This document shows, piece by piece, positions 9,064-17,553 of a stretch of DNA of 64,000 nucleotides. The notes beneath the pieces were generated by a model. It made no database searches. It had not been told where the DNA came from and worked only from the letters and a program-made list of their open reading frames with translations. The stretch covers positions 62,001 through 126,000 of the forward strand of contig JBBAEU010000004.1 in the NCBI GenBank assembly GCA_041655765.1, written 5' to 3'. The position numbers were made by a program, and so were the translations under genes. This DNA comes from Brumimicrobium sp041655765. Lineage in GTDB: Bacteria; Bacteroidota; Bacteroidia; Flavobacteriales_D; Crocinitomicaceae. Each line of letters starts with the position of its first letter. Positions within the stretch are counted from its first letter, which is position 1.

Positions 9064-9984
9064 TTATCTCATCTTTTGCCGTTTTACCATAAATTTAATG
9101 AGCAAATTATCTAAAGGCTCGTTGGTATCTAGTTCATAGAAATCAATTCCATTCGAACCTGCCTTCTCCCTTAACTCTTTAAAGTAAAGGTTTACTGCTT
9201 CAACGTAATGCGTACGAACTTCATTGGGGTTTAATTTCATTTGTTCACCTGTTTCCATATCTATTAACGTGTAAGGCCGATTTTCGAGGTTAAATTCTAA
9301 CTCTTTTTCTCTGTCAATGACATTGAATAATATCACTTCGTGTTTGTTGTGTTTCAGATGTTGTAATGCCTCAAAAAGGCGTTCTTTATTTTCAGGATCG
9401 TTCAACATATCTGAAAAGATAATGACCAAACTCCTTCGATGAGATAATTCTGCAATGTCATGTAAAGTTTGTACTGCATCTGTTGTTCTTAACTTTTCTT
9501 TATCGTATTGATGTAGCACTTTCTCAAGCTCTGCATACAAGTATTGGTGATGTTTATTCGAAGTTTTATTTTCTGTATGTAAATCTAGTTGATTTGTAAA
9601 TATAGATAAACCAACGGCATCTCGCTGTTTTCTCATCAACTCCATCAGTGCAGCAATGCCATAGATACTATATTTAATTTTTGACCAATTATCGCCTTGT
9701 TGAAAATACATCGAACTAGACGCATCTAATACAAACTGACAGCGTAAATTGGTCTCTTCTTCATACTTTTTTGTGAACAATTTATTCGTTCTTGCATATA
9801 GTTTCCAATCTACATGCCGTGTGGATTCACCCGAGTTATATAACCTATGCTCAGCAAATTCAACAGAAAAACCATGAAATGGACTTTTATGCATTCCTGT
9901 AATAAAACCTTCAACAACTTGCTTCGCTACCAACTCAAGATTATCGAATTGTTCTAAGTATTCCCTTTGAATTTTTTCTGCCAT
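9064..9984 (-). CDS. DUF58 domain protein (vWA-like)
   Basis: Protein of the DUF58 family (306 residues), usually found beside MoxR ATPases and Bat (aerotolerance) proteins in Bacteroidota. The DUF58 core is seen as GESTRHVDWKLYARTNKL near residues 52-69, followed by a vWA-like fold with the metal-site motif VLDASSSM near residues 85-92. No membrane segment is present. The usual partners (MoxR, BatA/B) are not next to it; rnpB lies upstream on the other strand. The cellular role is inferred only from the family. Confidence 0.85.
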   Translation of the reverse strand: MAEKIQREYLEQFDNLELVAKQVVEGFITGMHKSPFHGFSVEFAEHRLYNSGESTRHVDWKLYARTNKLFTKKYEEETNLRCQFVLDASSSMYFQQGDNWSKIKYSIYGIAALMELMRKQRDAVGLSIFTNQLDLHTENKTSNKHHQYLYAELEKVLHQYDKEKLRTTDAVQTLHDIAELSHRRSLVIIFSDMLNDPENKERLFEALQHLKHNKHEVILFNVIDREKELEFNLENRPYTLIDMETGEQMKLNPNEVRTHYVEAVNLYFKELREKAGSNGIDFYELDTNEPLDNLLIKFMVKRQKMR

Positions 9985-10060
9985 ACCCGAAAGATAGAAA
10001 AAAGAATCATTTATAAGTGTTATAATACCTTAAAAAACAATTTATTTCCAAATTATACCC

Positions 10061-10068
10061 TAACTTTG
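10061..10068 (+). promoter_or_regulatory. Promoter -7 box of rnpB
   Basis: TAACTTTG matches TAnnTTTG exactly and ends two bases before the first base of the RNase P RNA P1 helix at 10071. The mature 5' end therefore sits where transcription from this box would begin. No -33 TTG is seen at standard spacing. Confidence 0.6.
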
Positions 10069-10070
10069 TC

Positions 10071-10432
10071 AAAAGCAAATCGGTCTGTCGCTGTCTCGAT
10101 GTGAAGTCGAGAAAGAGGAAAGTCCGGGCAGTACAGAGCACCGTACTTCCTAACAGGAAGGGTTCTTTCGGGAATACAGAAAGTGCAACAGAGAGTAGGT
10201 AACTCCTTAGGGAGAAATAGTGAAAGGGTGAGGTAAGAGCTCACCGTCCCGCACTGTGAAGTCGGGAGCTAGGCAAACCTTACGGACTGAAAGACCACGT
10301 ATATCAAGGATTGAGGGCTGCTCGTCCGACTTGAAGGGTAGGTCGCTTGATTCCGTTCGCGAGGGCGGAACTAGATAAATGACAGACATTCCGGTTTTTC
10401 GGAATACAGAACCCGGCTTATGATTTGCTTTT
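10071..10432 (+). ncRNA. rnpB: RNase P RNA (bacterial type A)
   Basis: Catalytic RNA of RNase P, which trims tRNA 5' leaders. The two universally conserved segments are present: GAGGAAAGTCCGGGC at 10115-10129 and ACAGAACCCGGCTTA at 10406-10420, which together form P4. The P1 helix is a perfect match between AAAAGCAAATC (10071-10081) and GATTTGCTTTT (10422-10432), fixing both ends at about 362 nt. A P3-like hairpin (CTGTCTCGATG...), a GGAAGGG...-type internal loop and the 3' hairpin TTCCGGTTTTTCGGAA are also visible. The final TTTTTT after P1 may serve for termination. GC content is clearly higher than in the neighbouring genes. Confidence 0.97.
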
Positions 10433-10446
10433 TTAATTTTTTAATT

Positions 10447-11094
10447 ATGGCGTTTGAAATAGTAAATATCAAAATCGAAGAATATGCTGAGAGTAACACT
10501 TCCTTAGAATCGGAGGTTTTGAAAGAGTTAAATCGGCAAACACACCTAAAGGTTTTAAAACCTAGGATGCTTTCTGGTCATTTACAAGGCCGAGTTTTAA
10601 GTATGCTAAGCAAAATGATTCAACCCAAACGTATTTTAGAAATTGGGACATATACAGGATATTCAGCACTTTGCCTTGCTGAAGGATTGCAAGAAAAAGG
10701 GAAACTGATAACCATCGATAAAAATTATGAACTCGAGGGTATCGTCAGAAAATATTTCCAAAAAGCCAATTTTGAAGATAAAATCGATTATATCATCGGA
10801 GATGCCATAGAAATTATCCCACAATTGGAAAATGATTTTGACTTAGTTTTTATCGACGCAGACAAATCAAATTATATAAATTATTATAATATGCTCATTA
10901 GTGGTATGAAAAGTGGTTCATATATCATTGCAGATAATGTGTTGTGGTCTGGAAAAGTAACAGAAAAGGCGAAAAAAGATGATAAAGACACACTTATCTT
11001 ACAAGAATTTAATAAGATGATTCAAAATGATGAACGTGTTGAAAATGTCTTGCTTCCTATTCGCGATGGTTTGATGATTTTAAGAAAAAAATGA
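10447..11094 (+). CDS. SAM-dependent O-methyltransferase
   Basis: Class I O-methyltransferase of the catechol/caffeoyl-CoA type (215 residues). The SAM site ILEIGTYTGYSALCLAEGL, the metal-binding segment VFIDADKSNY and the DNVLWSGKV motif are all present and in order. An ATG at 10420 in the same frame lies inside the 3' strand of rnpB, so the start at 10447 (MAFEIVNIK) is preferred and fits the family. The acceptor is unknown; Mg-dependent methylation of a catechol-like hydroxyl is the family norm. It directly follows rnpB and may rely on readthrough from it. Confidence 0.88.
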   Translation: MAFEIVNIKIEEYAESNTSLESEVLKELNRQTHLKVLKPRMLSGHLQGRVLSMLSKMIQPKRILEIGTYTGYSALCLAEGLQEKGKLITIDKNYELEGIVRKYFQKANFEDKIDYIIGDAIEIIPQLENDFDLVFIDADKSNYINYYNMLISGMKSGSYIIADNVLWSGKVTEKAKKDDKDTLILQEFNKMIQNDERVENVLLPIRDGLMILRKK

Positions 11095-11158
11095 TTAAAA
11101 AATATCCAATTTCGACAGAAAAACCATTCCATTTTAACACAAACATTAAAAGAAATTA

Positions 11159-11818
11159 ATGAAAACGATTTGGTTAATGAAAAAAAAGAATATTGTATTG
11201 AGTTTTTTAATTTTGTTAGCGATGTTTTTCTATGCTTGTTCAGGCAAGGATGAGATAGAAATAATTTCATCTGAAGATTTTTTCCCCCAAGCAAAGGGCA
11301 ATTATGATTACGACAATAATCAAGACACTTTGCTCACAAATAAAACCTCTTCGTTACAGCTAAAAATTTTAGAATTATTTCCCGATGCTGATTTTGATAC
11401 CATCAATCCGCTCAAAGAAAACAGACCACTTTTTATTCCCGACCGAATGGGATACGAATCAAAGCGAGAAGAATTTTTTACTATCGAAAACAAAGCGTAT
11501 CAATTTACAGAATGGTCATTCGTCGATAGTGCCAAAACAATCAACGCGTTTTATAATTGGCTAGATTGTTATGGATTTATGTGTGCGTCCATTCATATCA
11601 ATCAACAAGTAACATTAGAACATAAAGAAGTAATTATTTGGGTTTCGGAAGACAAAATCGCCTATTTGAGTTCTATTGCATCGTTGAATTTAAGAAATTG
11701 GCAAAATTTATTATACCCTGAGTACGAGGAAGAAGATTGGTATTTTTTGCTCCAGCAACGAAGAGGTGTTTTGCTTGATTGGATTATTTCTCCTAATAAA
11801 GATGACCAAGAACGATGA
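11159..11818 (+). CDS. Hypothetical lipoprotein
   Basis: Unrecognised protein of about 219 residues. A short basic start (an alternative Met at 11177 gives MKKKN) leads to a hydrophobic stretch and the lipobox FYAC with Cys27, so it should be a lipid-anchored envelope protein. The mature part is acidic and rich in aromatic residues (EEDWYFLLQQRRG near the end), with no known motif. Its stop overlaps the start of the phosphodiesterase gene by four bases (ATGA), implying coupled translation. Its function cannot be read. Confidence 0.7.
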   Translation: MKTIWLMKKKNIVLSFLILLAMFFYACSGKDEIEIISSEDFFPQAKGNYDYDNNQDTLLTNKTSSLQLKILELFPDADFDTINPLKENRPLFIPDRMGYESKREEFFTIENKAYQFTEWSFVDSAKTINAFYNWLDCYGFMCASIHINQQVTLEHKEVIIWVSEDKIAYLSSIASLNLRNWQNLLYPEYEEEDWYFLLQQRRGVLLDWIISPNKDDQER

Positions 11819-12306
11819 AAATAGGACTTTTATCCGATACGCATAGCACCCTTGATTCACGTGTTTTTAAACATTTTGAGAATGTTGATGAAATCTGGCA
11901 TGCCGGAGATGTCGGAAACCCAGAAATAGTTGACCAACTTGAAGAATTTAAACCTTTGGTAGGGGTTTATGGCAACATCGATAATGCCGAAGTTCGTTCT
12001 CACTTACCCGAATTTCAGCGTTTTGAAAGAGAAGGTGTTTCTGTTTTAATGACGCATATCGCTGGAAAACCAGGGAGATATTCAAAGAGATTATCCGACG
12101 AAATCAAACAAAATGGTGTGCCTAAAATTATTGTATGTGGTCATTCTCATATTCTTTTGGTAAAATTCGACAAACATCTAAATACTTTATGGTTAAACCC
12201 TGGAGCATGTGGTAATCATGGCTTTCACAAAGTAAAAACAATGTTGCGTTTTGACTTGATTCAGGGTGATGTTAAAAACATGGAAGTAATACAATGGGAA
12301 AGGTAA
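11815..12306 (+). CDS. YfcE/MJ0936-family metallophosphoesterase
   Basis: Small calcineurin-like phosphodiesterase (163 residues). Metal ligands are visible as D8 and H10 in LLSDTHS, D32 in WHAGDVGN, N in YGNIDN, H in LMTHIAGKPGRY and the CGHSH pair. YfcE-like enzymes hydrolyse phosphodiester model substrates; the natural substrate is unknown. The protein is cytosolic. It is translationally coupled to the preceding lipoprotein gene. Confidence 0.9.
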   Translation: MKIGLLSDTHSTLDSRVFKHFENVDEIWHAGDVGNPEIVDQLEEFKPLVGVYGNIDNAEVRSHLPEFQRFEREGVSVLMTHIAGKPGRYSKRLSDEIKQNGVPKIIVCGHSHILLVKFDKHLNTLWLNPGACGNHGFHKVKTMLRFDLIQGDVKNMEVIQWER

Positions 12307-12424
12307 ATTAAACCGAATTTTCAAGTAAAAATTGCCTCAAGAATTACATTACAGAATAAGTATTTAAGGATTACGCAAGGTTAAAAAGTGAAAATGCTTA
12401 TTTTTACAATAAAAATAACAAATT

Positions 12425-13021
12425 ATGGAATCAACAGGTTTTGGCGGATTCATATCCTCTAATATTGATCTTGATAAAGATGAGTTGGATAAAATTATCA
12501 ATAACTGTGAAAGAAGAGAGGTCAAAGCTGGGCAGTTTCTTCTCCAATCAGGAGAAACTTCTATGCATACTTATTATGTAGAAAAAGGATTGCTTAGAAA
12601 ATACGGAATCAATGAGGAAGGAAAAGAATCTATCCTACAATTTGCACCTGAAAAATGGTTTGTTACAGATAGAGAAAGCATGTATCATAAACGACCTTCT
12701 TTGTATTTTATTCAAGCCCTTGAAGATTCAAAATTACTGTTGATAGATGACCAATTTGCGATTAGAATGACGGAGAAGTTTCCAGAGTTTTCTTCTTTCA
12801 ACAATCGTTTATTGCACAATCACATTCATCAGCTAACCAATAGGATTTATCAATTATTGAGCTACAATGCTGAAGATCGATATTTAGAATTTATTAAAAC
12901 TTATCCCGATATTTTGATGCGCGTTCCTCAATGGATGGTAGCTTCTTACCTTGGAATTACACCTGAAAGTTTAAGTCGGGTACGTAAAAATCTAGCAAAA
13001 AAGAACTTTAAACCGAGCTAA
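12425..13021 (+). CDS. Crp/Fnr-family transcriptional regulator
   Basis: Regulator of 198 residues with an N-terminal cyclic-nucleotide-binding-like barrel (residues 15-120) and a C-terminal winged helix (VPQWMVASYLGITPESLSRVRK, the last 16 residues being the recognition region). The phosphate-binding cassette of true CRP (GE...R-S/T) is replaced by a segment around EKWFVTDRESMYHK, so cAMP binding is unlikely; this is common in Bacteroidota. The next gene, an alpha/beta hydrolase, starts one base after its stop, so both are one transcript and the regulator may control the pair. Confidence 0.88.
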   Translation: MESTGFGGFISSNIDLDKDELDKIINNCERREVKAGQFLLQSGETSMHTYYVEKGLLRKYGINEEGKESILQFAPEKWFVTDRESMYHKRPSLYFIQALEDSKLLLIDDQFAIRMTEKFPEFSSFNNRLLHNHIHQLTNRIYQLLSYNAEDRYLEFIKTYPDILMRVPQWMVASYLGITPESLSRVRKNLAKKNFKPS

Positions 13022-13022
13022 A

Positions 13023-13847
13023 ATGAATCTTATAAATCAGAAATATTTGGGTGCTGCCGACAGAAAGTCTTTACTTGACTTTCAAGAGCCTGATGGAGAT
13101 TATGAGCACATCATCGTTTTTATTCATGGATATAAAGGCTTTAAAGATTGGGGCGCTTGGAACTTGGTTCAATCTTACTTTGTGGGCAATGGAATTGGCT
13201 TTTGTAAATTTAACATGAGTCATAACGGTGGAACAATTGAAAACCCAATAGATTTCCCAGATTTGGAGGCGTTTTCTATCAATCGCTATACCTACGAAGT
13301 TAAAGACATCCTAAATGTTTTGGATTGGATTGAACAAAATATTGATATCACAAATAAGAAAATTCACCTTTTCGGTCATAGTCGAGGTGGCGGAATAGCA
13401 ACTTTGGCAGCACGAGACTACCGTGTGGCATCTGTTTCTACATTGGCGAGTATCTCAGATATTTCAACTCGTTTTCCAAGCAATGAAGAACTTGAAAAGT
13501 GGAAAAAAGATGGCGTTTATTATGTTAAAAATGCCAGAACGAATCAAGATATGCCACATAAATACGTGTTCTATGAAGATTGGCTTGAAAATAGATTGAC
13601 GTTAAACATCGAAGCCAATGCTAAACATTTAAAAATTCCTGCTTTGCATATTCATGGCGACAAAGACGGTACAGTTCCTATATCTGATTCTGAAAATTTA
13701 AGTAATTGGACGGGTGGAGCACTATATATTCTTAATGGTGCAGATCATACATTTGATAGTTATCATCCATACGATAAAAAAGAGTTGCCGAATAAACTAA
13801 ATGAAGCCGTTAATTTGGTGAGATTGTTTGTTTTGAATCAGGGTTGA
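13023..13847 (+). CDS. Alpha/beta hydrolase
   Basis: Cytosolic alpha/beta-hydrolase (274 residues). The nucleophile elbow GHSRGG places the catalytic Ser at 120; HGDKDGTVP supplies the likely Asp near 215 and GADHTF the likely His near 240. An oxyanion HG motif (FIHGYKG) is near residue 35. The sequence resembles dienelactone-hydrolase/serine-aminopeptidase-like lipases, but no substrate can be assigned. It is coupled to the Crp-like regulator upstream by a one-base gap. Confidence 0.85.
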   Translation: MNLINQKYLGAADRKSLLDFQEPDGDYEHIIVFIHGYKGFKDWGAWNLVQSYFVGNGIGFCKFNMSHNGGTIENPIDFPDLEAFSINRYTYEVKDILNVLDWIEQNIDITNKKIHLFGHSRGGGIATLAARDYRVASVSTLASISDISTRFPSNEELEKWKKDGVYYVKNARTNQDMPHKYVFYEDWLENRLTLNIEANAKHLKIPALHIHGDKDGTVPISDSENLSNWTGGALYILNGADHTFDSYHPYDKKELPNKLNEAVNLVRLFVLNQG

Positions 13848-13875
13848 GCGAAATTTTTGTTTGTTAACCTTAATT

Positions 13876-14652
13876 TTACCCAACTCCATTCATCTCATTC
13901 TTAAAAGAAACAAAATCTTTAAAAATTAGCTTTGTTTTGATTGACTTAAACTCTTTCAGTCGTACTTTTCCATCCTTTTTGCGTGGATTTGGATAGACAA
14001 TCACAAATTGAAATTCTTTTAATGAATAGAGTGCTAGATTTAGCTCATCGATTTTTCGTTTGTAATATAATTCAGACCAATCAAAATCAAAACCTTGATA
14101 GACTGTCTTTTTACTTTTATCAATCATATCTATACTAAAAGTTGATGCCAAAAGTTGATTCAATTCATTTAAAACAACATTTTTTTCTAACTTATCAAAC
14201 TTTTTAGAATTACAATAGGCCCTCCATTGATTTGTAAAAACAATATGTTTACTCGTTTTCCTTTCTTCTTTTTCGTTAAAAAATAAATAAATAAGATTTT
14301 CAAAAACTTCAAAATTTAGCCAATCATTGATAGTAATAGGTTCACTATATATGATGTTTCCATGAATAGATTTAGAGAGTCTTTTCAAATTATTACTCGA
14401 AAAAACAGGGTCGAATAAGCGCAAACCTTCTGAGTGATTTCTGTGTTGGTCGATTTTATTTTTCAATGCTGTTAAATGTCTTTTTAATGAACCAAAAGTA
14501 TTTGAATGCAATGTTTTTTTTAAAAGATTCATCCTGTTTTTCGAAATATACATAAACGGTCCTTCATCACCACCTGCAAGAAGTCCAATGCTTATCAACT
14601 CATCTGTCAACTGATTGGATTTAAAATAAATCATTGAATAAAAAGTTTCCAT
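13876..14652 (-). CDS. Hypothetical protein downstream of glycosyltransferase
   Basis: Unrecognised, Lys- and Phe-rich soluble protein. An upstream ATG at 14715 would overlap the glycosyltransferase gene by 62 bases; the ATG at 14652 starts one base after that gene's TAG stop and gives 258 residues, so it is preferred. No signal peptide or membrane segment is seen. The C-terminal third (QFVIVYPNPRKKDGKVRLK) is strongly basic. Linkage to a family 9 glycosyltransferase suggests a role in surface glycan assembly, but this is only context. Confidence 0.65.
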   Translation of the reverse strand: METFYSMIYFKSNQLTDELISIGLLAGGDEGPFMYISKNRMNLLKKTLHSNTFGSLKRHLTALKNKIDQHRNHSEGLRLFDPVFSSNNLKRLSKSIHGNIIYSEPITINDWLNFEVFENLIYLFFNEKEERKTSKHIVFTNQWRAYCNSKKFDKLEKNVVLNELNQLLASTFSIDMIDKSKKTVYQGFDFDWSELYYKRKIDELNLALYSLKEFQFVIVYPNPRKKDGKVRLKEFKSIKTKLIFKDFVSFKNEMNGVG

Positions 14653-14653
14653 A

Positions 14654-15631
14654 CTAAATAGATAGATTTTCAGGTGAAATTTCAATTTTACTTCCCATGT
14701 TATACAATCCGTCAATAGGCGATTTGATTCCTGTTGGTGTTGTCAACGATTGATTTAACTTAGGATTTGGTTCAATCACTTTAGAGTCGTCTGACAAAGG
14801 ACCAAATCCATACAAAGGAATTGTTCCAGTAAAAAACGCTCTCACTGGTGCATTCATTGAAGAGGCAATGTGCAGGGGAGATGAGTCGTTTGTAAAATTC
14901 ATTGCTGCATCTTTCATAAGAGCCGCACTTTGAAGTAATGAAGTTTTTCCTGCAAGGTTTTGAATCTGTTGTGGGAACTTTTCTTTTAGTGATTCACATA
15001 AATCGTAATCATTATGCGCGCCGATTAACAAAATCTGACCTTTTTTTGATAAAATCTCAAACAGTTCTAACCACTTTTCAGCAGGTAATTGTTTTGAAGG
15101 CACGACAGAAGATGGAGCAACACAGAAATATGTTTCAGACTGAAATTGTTTGACAAACTCAAAGTCATCTTTAGATGGAAACAATTCTGGTCTAATAAGT
15201 TTTTTACAATTATGGTGTTGGATTAATTCAAGATTTCTTTCAACTTCATGCTTACCGCTTGTGAGTGAGTGCCGAATTTTAATGTCATAAACCCAAGAAA
15301 ACTTATTTTTATCAAATCCGATTTTCTTTTTTGCTTTCCCAAACATTGTCATAAACCCTGCATTTGCATATCGCTGAAGCGTAATGATTTCATCGTATTC
15401 TTTCTGCCTGATTTGTGAAATTGTTTTCAATAGGCTTTTATACTTCTGCTGTCTTTTATTCCAAATAATAATTTTATTGATTTTTGGGTTATTGGTTAAG
15501 AGTACCTCGTTTCCTTTTCTCACCACAACATCAATTGCCGAATCAGGATAAATCCTTTTCAATTCTGATATGATGGGAGTCATTAAAATCACATCACCAA
15601 TAAAAGCAGTTTGAATAATTAAAAATTTCAT
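14654..15631 (-). CDS. Family 9 glycosyltransferase (heptosyltransferase-like)
   Basis: GT9 family enzyme (325 residues) related to lipopolysaccharide heptosyltransferases WaaC/WaaF. The N-terminal motif FLIIQTAFIGDVILMTPII and the C-terminal nucleotide-sugar region (AALMKDAAMNFTNDSSPLHIASSMNAP, quoted in part: TNDSSPLHIA) are diagnostic. It would add a sugar to the lipid A core or a similar surface acceptor at the inner membrane. It forms a two-gene unit with the hypothetical gene that follows after one base. Sugar specificity is not certain. Confidence 0.88.
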   Translation of the reverse strand: MKFLIIQTAFIGDVILMTPIISELKRIYPDSAIDVVVRKGNEVLLTNNPKINKIIIWNKRQQKYKSLLKTISQIRQKEYDEIITLQRYANAGFMTMFGKAKKKIGFDKNKFSWVYDIKIRHSLTSGKHEVERNLELIQHHNCKKLIRPELFPSKDDFEFVKQFQSETYFCVAPSSVVPSKQLPAEKWLELFEILSKKGQILLIGAHNDYDLCESLKEKFPQQIQNLAGKTSLLQSAALMKDAAMNFTNDSSPLHIASSMNAPVRAFFTGTIPLYGFGPLSDDSKVIEPNPKLNQSLTTPTGIKSPIDGLYNMGSKIEISPENLSI

Positions 15632-15636
15632 TTCTA

Positions 15637-15644
15637 CAAATATA
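15637..15644 (-). promoter_or_regulatory. Putative -7 box for the glycosyltransferase unit
   Basis: On the minus strand this reads TATATTTG, a perfect TAnnTTTG. It ends only five bases before the ATG at 15631, so a transcript started from it would have almost no leader. Confidence 0.45.
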
Positions 15645-15811
15645 GTAACAGAAACGTTAATGGGAGTAGCATATCTTTTAAAAATAAAACCAATAATTAT
15701 AGAAGGCTAAATGTTTGATTTAAACAAAGTTGTTAAAATATTAATTGCATTTTAACAATTTTAATCTTAAGACTTACTTGCTTTTTTACTACTTTACTCT
15801 TAATTTAGCAG

Positions 15812-15836
15812 TCGACGAAAGCACTCTTTGCGTCGA
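15812..15836. repeat. GC-rich hairpin of unknown role
   Basis: TCGACGAAAG (15812-15821) pairs with CTTT (15826-15829) plus CGTCGA (15831-15836) across a CACT tetraloop, with one bulged G at 15830. The ten-pair stem stands out in very AT-rich intergenic DNA between divergent genes. No T-run follows on either strand, so it is not a standard terminator. Confidence 0.6.
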
Positions 15837-15887
15837 TAGATTGCTCCTATTTGTATACTAATGGTGTATTTGGTTTGTTTAATACTT

Positions 15888-15895
15888 TATATTTG
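15888..15895 (+). promoter_or_regulatory. Putative -7 box for the gene at 15916
   Basis: TATATTTG matches TAnnTTTG and lies 20 bases before the start codon. TTTG elements at 15869-15872 and 15874-15877 lie upstream at spacings of 15 and 10 bases, shorter than usual. Confidence 0.45.
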
Positions 15896-15915
15896 GCTAC
15901 TTTAGAAATAAAAGA

Positions 15916-16311
15916 ATGAGTGAGGAAATTATTTTTGATGGCGTATTAGTAACTATATCTTATATAGATAACCATTGGTATCTTTATAAGGTTAAGGAAA
16001 CAGACGATAAGGATTTAGATAAAGATGCTACAATTAATCATTTTGAGATTATAAGGGCACATTCTAAAGAAAATGCCATAAAATTAATTGCAGATTTATC
16101 TGACTTAACAAAATTACCAAAAGACGGATCTACAGTCTATTTCAGAGAAAATTACAACCCAAATAGTGTTTATGCAGTTGTTGTAAAACAGCCATTCATT
16201 CGATTATTTATTACACAAACCTCCAGATTTCGAGGAATAAAAAACTTAAAAGTATTTAAAACATATAAGGACGCTATGAAATGGATTATGTCCACCGACA
16301 TTAAATCGTAG
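15916..16311 (+). CDS. Hypothetical cytosolic protein
   Basis: Unrecognised soluble protein of 131 residues without signal peptide or membrane segment. It is rich in Asp, Lys and Ile; the middle contains AHSKENAIKLIADLSDLTKL, a probable helix. Codon use matches its neighbours. It converges on shikimate kinase and the two coding ends overlap by 11 bases. No function is proposed. Confidence 0.6.
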   Translation: MSEEIIFDGVLVTISYIDNHWYLYKVKETDDKDLDKDATINHFEIIRAHSKENAIKLIADLSDLTKLPKDGSTVYFRENYNPNSVYAVVVKQPFIRLFITQTSRFRGIKNLKVFKTYKDAMKWIMSTDIKS

Positions 16312-16825
16312 GCTCGTTTAAAATTTGTTTTATTATTTTAACTTCTTGATGATTTCGGTCTAAAATAATTTGCGCCATATTATAAAAAGGTTCTCTTTCT
16401 TTAATTGTTGTTTCAATGTAGTTCTTTAACTCAACATCGCTATCCCTAAATTCCTTGATTAATGGACGAGTTTTTTTGCTATTTTTTAAACGGTTAAATA
16501 ATTCTTTATTGGGTCTCTGGAGATAAATAGTTGTTCCATACTGATTCATTAATTCCATATTCTTATTAAAACATGGTGTGCCGCCACCAACTGAAATGAC
16601 ACAGTAATCTTCTTCTAAAATTATTTCTTTTAAAATAAATGATTCTACCTTCCGAAACTCATCTTCTCCATGTTGTTGAAAGAATTCATCTATGGAAATA
16701 CCATACTTTCCTTCAATTTTACTGTCTAAATCAATAAAGTTGAAATCCAGCTCTTTGGCTAACTTTTTACCCAAAGTTGTCTTTCCTGTTCCCATAAATC
16801 CAATAAAAAATACGATTTTCTTCAT
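16301..16825 (-). CDS. aroK: Shikimate kinase
   Basis: Phosphorylates shikimate to shikimate 3-phosphate in aromatic amino acid synthesis; 174 residues, standard size. The P-loop GFMGTGKT is at 9-16, the shikimate-binding Asp pair in IDLD at 32-34, Arg58 in DEFRKVE, and the glycine motif SVGGGTP at 78-84. The lid region contains KKTRPLI. It stands alone, convergent with a hypothetical gene. AroK and AroL cannot be separated by sequence alone. Confidence 0.93.
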   Translation of the reverse strand: MKKIVFFIGFMGTGKTTLGKKLAKELDFNFIDLDSKIEGKYGISIDEFFQQHGEDEFRKVESFILKEIILEEDYCVISVGGGTPCFNKNMELMNQYGTTIYLQRPNKELFNRLKNSKKTRPLIKEFRDSDVELKNYIETTIKEREPFYNMAQIILDRNHQEVKIIKQILNEPTI

Positions 16826-16833
16826 ATCAAGAG

Positions 16834-16841
16834 CAAATCTA
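16834..16841 (-). promoter_or_regulatory. Putative -7 box for aroK
   Basis: Reads TAGATTTG on the minus strand, matching TAnnTTTG, and ends eight bases before the aroK ATG. The implied leader is very short. Confidence 0.4.
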
Positions 16842-16936
16842 AATATACATTCAAATAATTAAGACTATATGAGAGATTAAATTTTTAAAAAAAATTAAAA
16901 TAATTCATTAAGTTAGTTATTTTACTCGTTAATATC

Positions 16937-16944
16937 TATCTTTG
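16937..16944 (+). promoter_or_regulatory. Putative -7 box for the barrel protein gene
   Basis: TATCTTTG matches TAnnTTTG and lies 37 bases before the ATG at 16982. No TTG is seen at the expected -33 position. Confidence 0.4.
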
Positions 16945-16981
16945 TAGAGGTTTTATTTTATGAACAAAAAAATAATTGAAT

Positions 16982-17530
16982 ATGAGCAAAATCAATTTAA
17001 GAAGTAGAAAAGTATTTTTTTCGTTATCGTTATCGATGTTAATCTTTTTTGGATTTTCAACGCGTAGTAATGCACAATTAGGTGATGACTTTCAAAATGC
17101 TATTGGCGTGAGGTTAGGAAGTCCAATTGGTGTAACATACAAGCATTTTTTCGCAAATAACCATGCGTTAGAGGCTCAGTTTGGATATGCTTGGCCGTAT
17201 GGACATGGGTATGGGCCTGGGTATTACAATTATGGATATAATTATGCTTATTATTGGCAAGGTATGGACATTGCCGCTTTATATGAATATCACCAAAATA
17301 TCACTGCTGGCTTTAACTGGTTTGCTGGTGGTGGAATTGTTGTACAAATTTTTCCTCGTCATCCTGCTGTACATGTTGGGCCTGCTTTAATCGGTGGAGT
17401 TACTTATAAATTCGATTTCCCACTAGAAGTAAGCGTTGATTATCGACCAACCTTTCTATTTGGCAGTGGTGGATTTGCTGGTTCAAGAGGATTCTCATTT
17501 GCTGCAGCCTCTGCTAGATATACGTTCTAG
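16982..17530 (+). CDS. Outer membrane beta-barrel-like protein
   Basis: Secreted protein of 182 residues. A Sec signal peptide covers about the first 32 residues and ends SNAQ. The mature part begins DDFQNAIGVRLGSPIGVTYK and contains alternating hydrophobic strands, a Gly/Tyr-rich surface loop (GYGPGYYNYGYNYAYYW, near residues 75-91) and a terminal aromatic residue (ARYTF), which together suggest a small outer membrane barrel. A TTG at 16976 is in frame but the ATG at 16982 is preferred. A strong terminator follows, so it is a single-gene unit. The function is unknown. Confidence 0.75.
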   Translation: MSKINLRSRKVFFSLSLSMLIFFGFSTRSNAQLGDDFQNAIGVRLGSPIGVTYKHFFANNHALEAQFGYAWPYGHGYGPGYYNYGYNYAYYWQGMDIAALYEYHQNITAGFNWFAGGGIVVQIFPRHPAVHVGPALIGGVTYKFDFPLEVSVDYRPTFLFGSGGFAGSRGFSFAAASARYTF

Positions 17531-17553
17531 TTATTTAACTGAGGTTTAAAAAT

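Noticed and set aside
10053..10389. Two minus-strand open frames of 60-63 codons
   Set aside because: They lie fully inside RNase P RNA, whose conserved segments and P1 helix explain the sequence.
10420..10446. Upstream ATG for the O-methyltransferase
   Set aside because: It lies within the 3' end of rnpB and its final T-run; the ATG at 10447 fits the family.
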